Below are positions 8,501 through 16,645 of a stretch of DNA of 64,000 nt, piece by piece. Source of the DNA: Limnohabitans planktonicus II-D5 (GTDB lineage: Bacteria; Pseudomonadota; Gammaproteobacteria; Burkholderiales; Burkholderiaceae_C); NCBI RefSeq assembly GCF_001270065.2, contig NZ_LFYT02000007.1:1-64000 (forward strand), given 5' to 3'. The first letter of the stretch is position 1. Every line of letters begins with the position of its first letter. A model generated the notes under the pieces. That model was not told the origin of the DNA. It did no database searches and saw only the letters and a program-made list of their open reading frames with translations. A program made the position numbers and the translations under genes.

Positions 8501-11500
8501 CTGCGGTCGGCAGTGTGGTGATGATCACTGCGCTCAGTGCATTGCCGTCCACATCAATGAAACCAAAGTCAGAGGGTGCAAACGTTTTGCTGCCATCTTC
8601 GAGCACGGCAATGGCGCTGCTGGTGCCGGTAGGCGCGTCGTTGACCGGCGTCACATTGATCGTCAACGTGTTTGCAAAGGCGCTGGTGTCCACACCGTAG
8701 TTAGCCGTGCCGCCGTTGTCTTGCACTTTGAAGCCAATGGTGTCGTAACCGGCACCGTTGGCGTTGGCTGCTGGGGCGAACACGAGGTTGCCCAAGTCCG
8801 CCACCGCAATGCTTTGGCCTGTGGCGACCGCTGTGCCACCAAGTTTGAGCGTGCCTGCAGTGGGCAGCGTGGTGATGATCACCGCGCTCAGCGCGTTGCC
8901 ATCGACATCGCTGAAACCAAAGTCCGATGCGGCAAAGGTTTTGCTTCCATCTTCGAGTACGGCAATGGCGCTGATGGTGCCGGTAGGCGCGTCGTTGACC
9001 GGCGTCACATTGATCGTCAAGGTGTTGGCCGCTGCACTGGTGTCCGCACCGCCGTTAGCCGTGCCACCGTTGTCTTGCACTTTGAAGCCAATGGTGGCGT
9101 AACCGGTACCGTTGGCGTTGGTTGCTGGGGCGAAGACGAGGTTGCCCAAGTCCGCCACCGCAATGCTTTGGCCTGCGACGACCGCTGTGCCGTTGAGCTT
9201 GAGCGTGCCCGCGGTCGGCAGCGTGGTGATGATCACTGCGCTCAGTGCATTGCCGTCCACATCGCTGAAACCAAAGTCCGATGCGGCAAAGGTTTTGCTG
9301 CCGTCTTCGAGCACGTCAATGGCGCTGCTGGTGCCGGTCGGCGCGTCGTTGATCGGCGTCACATTGATCGTCAAGGTGTTGGCTGTGGCACTGGTGTCCG
9401 CACCGTCGTTAGCCGTGCCGCCGTTGTCTTGCACTTTGAAGCCGATGGTGGCATAGCCCGTACCGTTGGCGTTGGCTGCTGGGGTGAAGACGAGGTTGCC
9501 CAAGTTCGCCACCGCAATGCTTTGGCCTGCGGCGACCGCTGTGTCATTGAGCTTGAGCGTGCCCGCGGTCGGCAGCGTGGTGATGATCACTGCGCTCAGT
9601 GCGTTGCCGTCCACATCGCTGAAACCAAAGTCCGATGCGGCAAAGGTTTTGCTGCCATCTTCGAGCACGGCAATGGCCGCGTTGGTGCCTGTAGGCGCGT
9701 CGTTCACCGCCGTCACATTGATCGTCAACGTGTTGGCCACAGCGCTGGTGTCCACACCGCCGTTAGCCGTGCCACCGTTGTCTTGCACTTTGAAGCCAAT
9801 GGTGGCGTAACCGGTACCGTTGACGTTGGCTGCTGGGGCGAACACGAGGTTGCCCAAGTCCGCCACCGCAATGCTTTGGCCTGCGGCGAACGCTGTGCCG
9901 TTGAGCTTGAGCGTGCCCGCGGTCGGCAGCGTGGTGATGATCACTGCGCTCAGTGCATTGCCGTCCACATCGCTGAAACCAAAGTCAGAGGCTGCAAAGG
10001 CTTTGCTGCCATCTTCGAGCACGGCAATGGCCGCGTTGGTGCCGGTAGGCGCGTCGTTGACCGGCGTCACATTGATCGTCAAGGTGTTTGCAACTGCGCT
10101 GGTGTCCACACCGTCGTTAGCCGTGCCGCCGTTGTCTTGCACTTTGAAGCCGATGGTGGCATAGCCCGTACCGTTGGCGTTGGCTGCTGGGGCGAACACC
10201 AGGTCGCCCAAGTTCGCCACCGCAATGCTTTGGCCTGCGTCGACCGCTGTGCCGTTGAGCTTGAGCGTGCCCGCGGTCGGCAGCGTGGTGATGATCACTG
10301 CGCTCAGTGCATTGCCGTCCACATCGCTGAAACCAAAGTCCGATGCGGAAAAGGCTTTGCTGCCGTCTTCGAGCACGGCAATGGCCGCGTTGGTGCCGGT
10401 AGGCGCGTCGTTGACCGGCGTCACATTGATAGTCAACGTGTTTGCAACTGCGCTGGTGTCCACACCATCGTTAGCCGTGCCGCCGTTGTCTTGCACTTTG
10501 AAACCAATGCTGGCGAAGCCCGTACCGTTGGCATTCGCAGCCGGTGCGTACACAAAGCCGCCCAAGTTCCACACCGCAATGCTTTGGCCTGCGGCGACCG
10601 CTGTGCCGTAGAGCTTGAGCGTGCCTGCAGTGGGCAGCGTGGTGATGATCACCGCTCTCAGTGCGTTGCCATCGACATCGCTGAAACCGAAGTAAAAGTC
10701 GGCAAAGGTTTTGCTGCCGTCTTCCAAAACAGTGAATGTGTTGTTGGTGCCCGTAGGCGCATCATTGACTGACTTGACAGTAATGGCCACAGTGTCGCTG
10801 TCGGTCACGCCTTGGCTGTCGGTGGACAGGACGGTGATCGCATCAGGTCCGTTGTAGTTGCCAGCCCCGGTGTACTTGAGGCTGGCCAGTGTGGCGTTGA
10901 TGTCCGCTTGGCTGCCGCTGAGGGTCAGGGTGCCTGTGCCGTTGCTGCCTGCGCTGATGGTGGCGGAGCCTGCCAGCGTGACATTGAGCTTGCCCTTCAA
11001 CACGCTCAATTTTGTGGAGGTCAAGTTGCCGTCAGCGTCATTGACCATCAGGCCGATGTTGATCAGTGGCGTGTCTTCATCTATTGCTTGTGCATCAGGC
11101 AATGTGTTGATGGGCGCGACGTTGAGGTTGACGGCGTAGTTTTGCATGGCGTTGGCCACTGAGCCGCCAGTACCAGTGATGCGGCCTTCAACTTGCGTGT
11201 TGACATCTGCCACCAGTTGGGCGGAGGGCACGACGATCCGGAAGTTTCCGTAGCCATCAGCGGTGCCGGTGTATGCGTTGCCGTTGGCCATGATGGTGAC
11301 GATGTCATTGATGACAAATGCACCAGTGACTTGACCCTCGATGATGGTGCCACCGTTGCTTTCTGCGCTATGGATGATGTTGTCGACGGTGATGGGATCA
11401 ATGCTCAAACCCGTTTGCTGACCTGCAGTGCTGCTGCTTTCGACGACATAGTCTTGTGCTGCAACAGCGGTTTGTTTGTGGCTGCCCACGGTGGCGGCAA

Positions 11501-12947
11501 TACGGGCTTCGACTTTGGTGTCTGCATCCGCCACCAGATCTGCCGTGGCGACGTCGATGTTGTAGTTGCCGTTGGCACCCACTGTGCCTGTGAATGTTTT
11601 GTCGTTCACACTCAGGGTGACCACGTCACCTGCGTCGAAGCTGCCTGTCGCTTTGCCAGCCAGAGTGGTGGTGTTCATACCGCTTTTGTTGACGGTGATG
11701 ATGTTGTCACCGGCCACAGGATTCAGGCTGAGTGCGGTTTGAAGCGCATCGGGCTTGTTGTCCACGGTGTAGAGGCGTGTCTTCGTGTACGTCGTGTAAT
11801 TCCACGCACCGTCATGAGCCAGGACACTGGCGACCACCTGGGTATTTGCCGCCAGCTCTGTAGCAAGTACACCAGCCATGGTGTATTTTCCTGCGGCATT
11901 CACCGTGGTGCTATAGAGCGTAGCTGCGCCACCCACCTTGATGGTGACCACGTCGCCAGATTTGTATTCTCCCGTCACGGTTCCGGTGATGGTCACCGTG
12001 CCTGCGGTTTCGCTGACGGTCAGGAAATCGTCACCTGTGATGGCGTCGATCCCGATAGAGCCCACTGGGGCGGTGGTGTCCACTGTGATCGCAAACGCCG
12101 CACTGACATTGGTCGTGCCGTTGGTCGTGGATTCGGCGGTCAAGTTTCGCTTGCCCTCGGCTAATTCTGTTGCTGGGGTAAAAGACCAGTTGCCGTTGGC
12201 GTCCGTTGTGGTCGTGCCCAGCACTGTGCTGCCATCTTTGATGGTTATGACCGAGCCCGCTGGCGCCTTGCCTGTCAACGTTGGAGTCTTGTCATTGGTC
12301 ACCCCCCCATTGACCAGGGCTTCCGAGGCGTCATTGGGGTTGCCCTCGTTGTCTGTGACGCTGCCAATGGTGGTGCTTGCAAGGGCTGTCGTGGTGCCCG
12401 GTGCAGCCGCAGCGGCTGCAACCCCCACGCCCGCCAGCCCCAACGTGCCCATCAAGGGATTGACGCCAGCAACCAGCACCCCTACCGCAGCGCCTGCACC
12501 ACTGACCTCTGAGCCCCCCAGTGCCTGAGACACCGCCTGCATGCCCTCATTCAAGTGCCCGATCATGCCGTCTTCATTGGGGTCTTGTGTCAGGTATTCA
12601 TAAAAATTACCGTTTTCTGCCCGACCCACCATCCCGTTGTAGCCCTTGGCCATGACCTCGTAGTAGTCCTCGATGATCAGATCCGCATCCTTGCTGCCTT
12701 CAAAGATGATGTGCAAGTGCTTTCCCACCCGTTTGGCCTTGATGCTTTCAGGTGCAAAGCTTTGGCCTTTGCCTATTTCCTGCAGTTGGTATTTGTCGCC
12801 AGCAATGGCTTTGATGCGCAACGCCTTGCCTTGGTATGACGCGCCTTGTTCTATCTCCAGAATTTGATTTTTTTCTGTAGTGGCCGTGTTGATCAGGACT
12901 CTGAATTTTTTTGACATTTTTTCTGCTGTATCAAAACTTTGTGCCAT
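5550..12947 (-). CDS. BapA-like type I secreted biofilm adhesin with eight cadherin-like repeats
   Basis: This is a 2465-residue surface adhesin without a Sec signal, expected to leave through a type I secretion channel using its C-terminal signal. Order of parts: a BapA/LapF-type prefix domain (about 10-125), an Ala/Gly-rich hydrophobic stretch (about 150-190), and several Ig-like domains (about 215-720) of the TPTLTGKAPAGSVITI and DNIITV types. Then come eight near-identical repeats of 118 residues (about 726-1674; each APTG...VLEDGSK...LPTAGTLKLNGT...VTPVND), one longer cadherin-like repeat, and an Ig-like domain split by a discoidin (F5/8C)-like insert (about 1916-2020). A Ca-binding block with DLNGDG motifs follows (about 2186-2356), and last a C-terminal module ending AQLLIDLDMRY. 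No RTX nonapeptides are obvious. It follows the OmpA-like gene by 107 bases. An alternative start is the ATG ten codons in; neither has a strong ribosome binding site. Confidence 0.88.
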   Translation of the reverse strand: MAQSFDTAEKMSKKFRVLINTATTEKNQILEIEQGASYQGKALRIKAIAGDKYQLQEIGKGQSFAPESIKAKRVGKHLHIIFEGSKDADLIIEDYYEVMAKGYNGMVGRAENGNFYEYLTQDPNEDGMIGHLNEGMQAVSQALGGSEVSGAGAAVGVLVAGVNPLMGTLGLAGVGVAAAAAAPGTTTALASTTIGSVTDNEGNPNDASEALVNGGVTNDKTPTLTGKAPAGSVITIKDGSTVLGTTTTDANGNWSFTPATELAEGKRNLTAESTTNGTTNVSAAFAITVDTTAPVGSIGIDAITGDDFLTVSETAGTVTITGTVTGEYKSGDVVTIKVGGAATLYSTTVNAAGKYTMAGVLATELAANTQVVASVLAHDGAWNYTTYTKTRLYTVDNKPDALQTALSLNPVAGDNIITVNKSGMNTTTLAGKATGSFDAGDVVTLSVNDKTFTGTVGANGNYNIDVATADLVADADTKVEARIAATVGSHKQTAVAAQDYVVESSSTAGQQTGLSIDPITVDNIIHSAESNGGTIIEGQVTGAFVINDIVTIMANGNAYTGTADGYGNFRIVVPSAQLVADVNTQVEGRITGTGGSVANAMQNYAVNLNVAPINTLPDAQAIDEDTPLINIGLMVNDADGNLTSTKLSVLKGKLNVTLAGSATISAGSNGTGTLTLSGSQADINATLASLKYTGAGNYNGPDAITVLSTDSQGVTDSDTVAITVKSVNDAPTGTNNTFTVLEDGSKTFADFYFGFSDVDGNALRAVIITTLPTAGTLKLYGTAVAAGQSIAVWNLGGFVYAPAANANGTGFASIGFKVQDNGGTANDGVDTSAVANTLTINVTPVNDAPTGTNAAIAVLEDGSKAFSASDFGFSDVDGNALSAVIITTLPTAGTLKLNGTAVDAGQSIAVANLGDLVFAPAANANGTGYATIGFKVQDNGGTANDGVDTSAVANTLTINVTPVNDAPTGTNAAIAVLEDGSKAFAASDFGFSDVDGNALSAVIITTLPTAGTLKLNGTAFAAGQSIAVADLGNLVFAPAANVNGTGYATIGFKVQDNGGTANGGVDTSAVANTLTINVTAVNDAPTGTNAAIAVLEDGSKTFAASDFGFSDVDGNALSAVIITTLPTAGTLKLNDTAVAAGQSIAVANLGNLVFTPAANANGTGYATIGFKVQDNGGTANDGADTSATANTLTINVTPINDAPTGTSSAIDVLEDGSKTFAASDFGFSDVDGNALSAVIITTLPTAGTLKLNGTAVVAGQSIAVADLGNLVFAPATNANGTGYATIGFKVQDNGGTANGGADTSAAANTLTINVTPVNDAPTGTISAIAVLEDGSKTFAASDFGFSDVDGNALSAVIITTLPTAGTLKLGGTAVATGQSIAVADLGNLVFAPAANANGAGYDTIGFKVQDNGGTANYGVDTSAFANTLTINVTPVNDAPTGTSSAIAVLEDGSKTFAPSDFGFIDVDGNALSAVIITTLPTAGTLKLNGTAVAAGQSIGVANLGNLVFAPAANANGAGYATIGFKVQDNGGTLNGGVDTSAVANTLTIHVTAVNDAPTGGSTRVTILEDGSKNFPALDFSFADGSDSPANALQAVIITTLPTAGTLKLNGTAVTEGQSIAVADLGGLVYAPAANASGEDYASIYFKLQDNGGTVNGGKDTMTGENMFVFDVTAVNDAPVLADTTLALPAVMQDSADPIGAVGSLVSDLVGGATDVDAGAAKGIAITGVANGTLYYSTDGGTSWTAFTDTASDSNALLLGSDADNRIYLKPTAAYSGTANDVTFRAWDQTTGTEGSYVSTETNGGTTAFSSATDTISELVVRAVTINTVSTDNIVAMNEAVPLTGTANPGATVNLTVNSTARSVVADASGNWSYDTKLKPVVRYVMVRKTVDGSAAIDPLSQNAAFDVSEISVMSGGVNVATGKAATYGMGQTTSTTSSAAMTDNNTSTYLEASEEGEQWVQVDLGAYYRIDSITAYSRVDWGLRLNGATIYASGENLAGQTTAQLTTASTTGNVVSYAVTGLSNVLSQASYFSAVPTYSGTSVDAFINGNNAITAAQIVSNLASNASSTVTWRPYDQITITDVVASGATLRMGSGSLVCGLTPTFHGVLVGALANTQTVGILWRLPGEVPTQALQPATVTGTNWSWTVPSGLMSAGTYQIEAQLEDMNLGSTLQTSGTFFITLASTPLVLDLNGDGVQTTSLNEGTQFDLLNTGKKINVGWVSKQDGLLAMDLNGDGSINSGAELFGDHTVLADGTLASNGWVALSAQDSNHDGKIDAQDANFDKLRVWVDANGDGVTDAGELHTLADEHIASINLNHDNSSVQQNGNLVQMASSFTTTDGARHSVADVGFMVQNATSNLFTLTGGNNLDLSGLGNVGMVSAIDMRNDTFANTVKLTLADVMGIATTHGVHVLKLTGDANDSVQLTASEWAHTGTTVSDGAHTYAVYGSTTDVCAQLLIDLDMRY
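7926..10770 (-). repeat. Eight tandem 354-bp repeats inside the adhesin gene
   Basis: The repeat is strictly periodic at 354 bp (118 codons) across the central copies, with unit starts recurring at about 8404, 8758, 9112, 9466, 9820 and 10174. Central copies differ by only a few percent, and outer copies diverge more, notably the last copy with the GSTRVTILEDGSKNF variant. Such arrays expand and contract by homologous recombination. Confidence 0.9.
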
Positions 12948-13054
12948 GGCGAACTTGTCTTACCGTGCCATGGCACTCGAAAATTGGCGAATGAATGTGG
13001 AGGCGATGAATGAAGGTGAGCCCTCTTGAGCGAATCATCCAAAGGGCGCTGACC

Positions 13055-14062
13055 TTAGCGCCTGGTGCCGCTGATTTCAACCATCACGCGCCGGTTGGGG
13101 CTGTTGCAAGCTATATCTGCTTCTGTGGCGGCACGTCCACAAGTGCTCACCACAAGCGCACTGGACCCACGTCCTTGCGCTGTGATGCGGCTCGATTGCA
13201 GTCCGTTTTCTTGCAAATATTCTTTGACTGTCTGCGCGCGCTCAAACGACAGTCGTTCGTTTTGCTGCTCTGAGCCTATAGGATCTGCATACCCAATCAC
13301 CCTCACGTGATTGACAATGCTGTAGTTGGCCCGAACGTTGTTCATCAAGTTGTCCAGCACTACACGTCCTTGCACACCCAAGGCTTTGCGGCCCGAACCA
13401 GCAAAATCAAACAAAGCATCTGCACCCAAGCTCATGGTTTGCACCGGTTCCTTGGGCTTGGGCGTTTCAGCGACTGAATGGCGGCACACCTGTGCAGGGG
13501 TGACGCGTGAGAGGGTGTGAATTTGCTCACGGCTACCCGCTATTTCCAGCAATGCCTCAGCTTCGCGGACAGGCTGCAACACCTTGATCACACCATCCTC
13601 GACCACACGCACATACTGGTTACCGCCAGCTTGCAACTCTAAAGCGCTGATGCTGTCGTATCTGTCCTTGTCTTGACTGCCAACCTTTACTGGTTTAACC
13701 CCCAAATTGACGGCACCGGGGTTGACGCACAAAAAGCTGTAAGCGTTACGCTCCAAGGTTGCGTGATACATGTCATTGAAATAGATGCTGGCACCGCCTT
13801 GAAAGCTAGAGGTGTTGGCTCTGTAGAAAATCAAACGTGTTTGCTGCTTGGCCACGGAACCTGGCGCCACAAATGCCTCACCCAGCTCGAATGCACCTGC
13901 GTTCTGGGCGCTGCTGGTGACGCTGCTTCTTGGCGTGCTTTGCGCCTGGGCCCATGTCGGTGTGATGACGACATCCATCGCAACGAATGCGCATACAAGG
14001 ACAAATAATTTTGAAAAACATGGTTTCTTTGCTGAAGCGGGTGATCTTTCTTGGCTTGTCAT
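13055..14062 (-). CDS. OmpA-family outer-membrane/peptidoglycan-binding protein
   Basis: This 335-residue protein has an N-terminal signal sequence (hydrophobic FVLVCAFVAMDVV, cleavage near WAQAQS). A middle domain of about 120 residues (YRANTSSFQGGASIYFND...) resembles DUF2846-type beta domains. The C-terminal OmpA-like domain (about 215-335) has GYADPIG, NERLSFERAQTVKEYL and NRRVMVEI; its conserved Asp and Arg are the ones that bind diaminopimelate in peptidoglycan. It is the first gene of a two-gene unit with the adhesin, 107 bases apart. OmpA-like partners often accompany type I secreted adhesins and may anchor or help position them, which is an inference here. Transcription should start in the AT-rich region 14070-14270. 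Confidence 0.87.
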   Translation of the reverse strand: MTSQERSPASAKKPCFSKLFVLVCAFVAMDVVITPTWAQAQSTPRSSVTSSAQNAGAFELGEAFVAPGSVAKQQTRLIFYRANTSSFQGGASIYFNDMYHATLERNAYSFLCVNPGAVNLGVKPVKVGSQDKDRYDSISALELQAGGNQYVRVVEDGVIKVLQPVREAEALLEIAGSREQIHTLSRVTPAQVCRHSVAETPKPKEPVQTMSLGADALFDFAGSGRKALGVQGRVVLDNLMNNVRANYSIVNHVRVIGYADPIGSEQQNERLSFERAQTVKEYLQENGLQSSRITAQGRGSSALVVSTCGRAATEADIACNSPNRRVMVEISGTRR

Positions 14063-14640
14063 GTGTTTGTTTAGTTTGAAATCGATGGTTTCACTTCACG
14101 CAATTTTTTCCGCCCACTTATGAAATTTTTTGTATTTCACAGCAAATTAAAAATAATTATTTTCAGCGTGATGTTTGTTTTTTGTTGGTTTTAGAATCTG
14201 ATTTGTCGATTGTTGATATTAATTATTTAATACTTCTTATGAATTAATTCTATTTCTTTTTTAGTGCTCGTTTGCGTAGAAATTGTCTCTTCCGCATCTC
14301 TTGAATTTTTGCTGCGCACCGCAAAGATTGCCTTCATCCTGTTGATCCGGCCTTGTGAACTTGGCAGAGTCACTTCAATCTTGCACCTTGTGAAAGCTCG
14401 CCCTGCTGGCGATCAGACGCTGGTGGACCACATGCTTTTCGCTTGGCTGGCAAGCGCCCACAAAATCTTCCCAGCGGGCAACACAAGGCTCAGACTTGAT
14501 CAGGCCAAATCTATAAATCCGTGACTTGATGCACGAAAAAATGTTTTTTCTCTATTGAAATCAACAACTTACCCGTCATGAACTCTTCACGCTGAAGGTG
14601 ACCAACTCATGACCGTTTTTTTATCAAGAAACGCCCCACC
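14063..14640. other. AT-rich upstream region of the adhesin operon
   Basis: This stretch has no gene. 14100-14270 is strikingly AT-rich compared with the rest of the window and must contain the minus-strand promoter of the OmpA-like/adhesin unit; no single -35/-10 pair is convincing. 14382-14413 holds a decayed second-family REP in inverted orientation to the one at 5481-5505. Nothing else was recognised up to 14640. Confidence 0.6.
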
Positions 14641-14903
14641 AAATCGGCGGCCCGACCTCTGCGCAACTCAAGGTGCGGTTTGCGCCCGAGTGGCTGTCAT
14701 TCATTCCGCTGGCGTGGGGGTGCTACTGGATCATTGAACTCGACCCAGACTAGAAATGGGTGATGGTGAGCGAACCCCAACGCGAGAATTTGTGCCCGTG
14801 TCGCGAACACCGCAGATACCTACCGCTACCTACCAAGCCCTGCTGGGCAAGTTGCAAAACTTGGGCTTCGCCCTGAAACGGATCGAGGCCAGTCTGCAGC
14901 GAT
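14641..14903 (+). pseudogene. Decayed copy of the lipocalin gene 3' half
   Basis: About 260 bases match 5041-5300 of the intact lipocalin gene in the same orientation, at roughly 85-90 percent by eye. The match starts at CAAATCGGCGGCCCGACC in both places and runs to GAGGCCAGTCTGC. The copy has lost its 5' half, carries one extra base in a G-run near 14720, and has a TAG where the intact gene has TAC (CCAGACTAG versus CCAGACTAC), so it cannot encode protein. It directly abuts the first REP array. It forms a direct repeat with the intact gene around the 9.3-kb adhesin locus. Confidence 0.88.
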
Positions 14904-15886
14904 GTCGGGGTCTTCGACCGTCGACCTACGGCGTGCAGTTCCCCAGGGCGGCTGTTGGTAGGTCGGCACTCGCAGAGTCCGACGTTTGCCTGCTCAAGCG
15001 TTGGTTTTTGAAGCAAGCAATAACTGTTGTTCAACCAACGTCGGGGTCTACGACCGCCGACCTACGGCGTTCATGTCCCGCAGGGCGGCTGTTGGTAGGT
15101 CGGTACTCGCAGAGTCCGACGTTTGCTTGCTCAAGCGTTGGTTTTTGAAGCACGCATCAGCTGTTGTTCAACCAACGTCGGGGTCTTCGACCGCCGACCT
15201 ACGGCGTTCATGTCCCTCAGGGTGGCTGTTGGCAGGTCGGCACTCGCAGAGTCCGACGTTTGCCTGCTCAAGCGTTGGTTTTTGAAGCACGCATCAGCTG
15301 TTGTTCAACCAACGTCGGGGTCTTCGACCGCCGACCTACGGCGTTCATTTCCCGCAGGGCGGCTGTTGGTAGGTCGGTACTCGCAGAGTCCGACGCTTGC
15401 TTCTCAAGCGTTGGGTTTTGAAGCAAGCATCAGCTGTAGTTCAACCAACGTCGGAATCTTCGACCACCGACCTACAGCGTTCATGTCCCGCAGGGCGGCT
15501 GTTGGTAGGTCGGCACTCGCAGAGTCCGACGCTTGCCTGCTCAAGCTTTGGTTTTTGAAGCACGCATCTGCTGTTGTTCAACCAACGTCGGGGTCTTCGA
15601 CCACCGACATACGGCGTGCAGTTCCACCAGGGCGGCTGTTTGTAGGTCGGCACTCGCAGAGTCCGACGTTTGCTTGCTCCAGCTTTGGTTTTTGAAGCAC
15701 GCATCAGCAGCTGTTCAACCAACGTCGGGGTCTTCGACCACCGACCTACAGCGTTCATGTCCCGCAGGGCGGCTGTTGGTAGGTCGGTACTCGCAGAGTC
15801 CGACGTTTGCTTGCTCAAACTTTGGTTTTTGAGGCAAGCAATAACTGTTGTTCAACCAACGTCGGGGTCTTCGACCGCCGACCTAC
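14904..15886. repeat. REP array A: eight 137-bp BIME units
   Basis: GTCGGGGTC hairpins start at 14904, 15040, 15177, 15314, 15450, 15587, 15724 and 15861, a constant spacing of 136-137 bases. Each unit holds a GGTC-type REP (GTAG end on the minus strand), about 28 bases including GGCGGCTGTTG, and an ACTC-type REP (GTAG end on the plus strand, loop GCA). A linker of about 56 bases follows, containing GCTTGC...GCAAGC arms. 137 is not a multiple of three, so apparent ORFs in all frames here are artefacts. Confidence 0.93.
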
Positions 15887-15951
15887 AGCGTGCAGTTACC
15901 GCAGGGCGGCAGCTTGGTGGCCGACGTTGACTGACTTGACGCAAGTCGAAA

Positions 15952-16491
15952 TCAGTGCGCCTCTTCCGTCGCGCGCACCTGGCTGAGTTGCGCCCCGGCC
16001 TGCAGTCGCTGCGCGGCGTCCGAGAAGTTGTGCGCCGCCTCGGCCAGATCGTCAGGGTCCAAAGTCGTGGGTTTGTAGACCGGGCTACAAGACACCTTTT
16101 GACCCAGTGCCTGGTAAAAAACTGCCGCTAGGCTGGCCGATGCACCATACACACTGCGCATTTGACCCGCCACCATCACACGCAAGGTGTAACCGTATTT
16201 GCCCTTGACGCAATCGGCCTGAGTGATGTCCTTCAAATCGATAGCAAGCACTGATGTGCCCGTGTCGTTCTCTGAAATCAGCAAATTCTGGTCGGTCAAC
16301 AGCCAAAGACCGCGACCGGCCAGCACCACACGGCCCAACACATAAGCCAAGACCCGTTCATCGGGCTGGATGTGGGCGCGCATTTGGTCCACATCGGTTT
16401 GTTTCAGCAAACTGGCCCCGTAGGGATTACAGCCCTCGATCAAGAGCTCGCTCAGTTCATTGCCATTTTTCAAAAAATCCATCCAAGCCAT
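15952..16491 (-). CDS. PH-like (YokE/bPH-type) domain protein
   Basis: This is a 179-residue soluble protein without signal or membrane segments. The core (roughly residues 35-135: ERVLAYVLGRVVLAGRGLWLLTDQNLLI ... KYGYTLRVMV) has the alternating strands of bacterial pleckstrin-homology-like domains, including the TDQNLLI turn typical of the YokE/bPH group. Function is not established; such domains often bind membranes or partner proteins. The ATG at 16491 is chosen over an upstream one at 16575 because GGAGG lies five bases before it. The last 30 residues are Ala/Gln-rich and probably helical. The gene stands alone between two REP arrays built from the same unit in opposite orientations. Confidence 0.75.
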   Translation of the reverse strand: MAWMDFLKNGNELSELLIEGCNPYGASLLKQTDVDQMRAHIQPDERVLAYVLGRVVLAGRGLWLLTDQNLLISENDTGTSVLAIDLKDITQADCVKGKYGYTLRVMVAGQMRSVYGASASLAAVFYQALGQKVSCSPVYKPTTLDPDDLAEAAHNFSDAAQRLQAGAQLSQVRATEEAH

Positions 16492-16645
16492 AGGTACCTC
16501 CTCAACAACGCGACATGTTCGTGCATGCGTGAGTTTGTGTTGGCTACTGCCCAGAAATAGGCACTGATACAGCAAGGTTAATGCGCCGATCTTGCGCAGT
16601 TGCGGGGCACTACTTCCGATGCATTGATTCCACCCTGTGAGTAAT

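Noticed and set aside
8301-10772. Long plus-strand frame of 823 codons opposite the 2465-residue adhesin
   Set aside because: It is the antisense of the 118-codon repeat; periodic Cys/Arg/His-rich sequence of no known type, created because the repeat length is a multiple of three.
14986-15930. Overlapping short frames in array A with repeated ALVFEA and STNVGV words
   Set aside because: They are translations of the 137-bp REP array in shifting frames; no domain, no ribosome binding sites.
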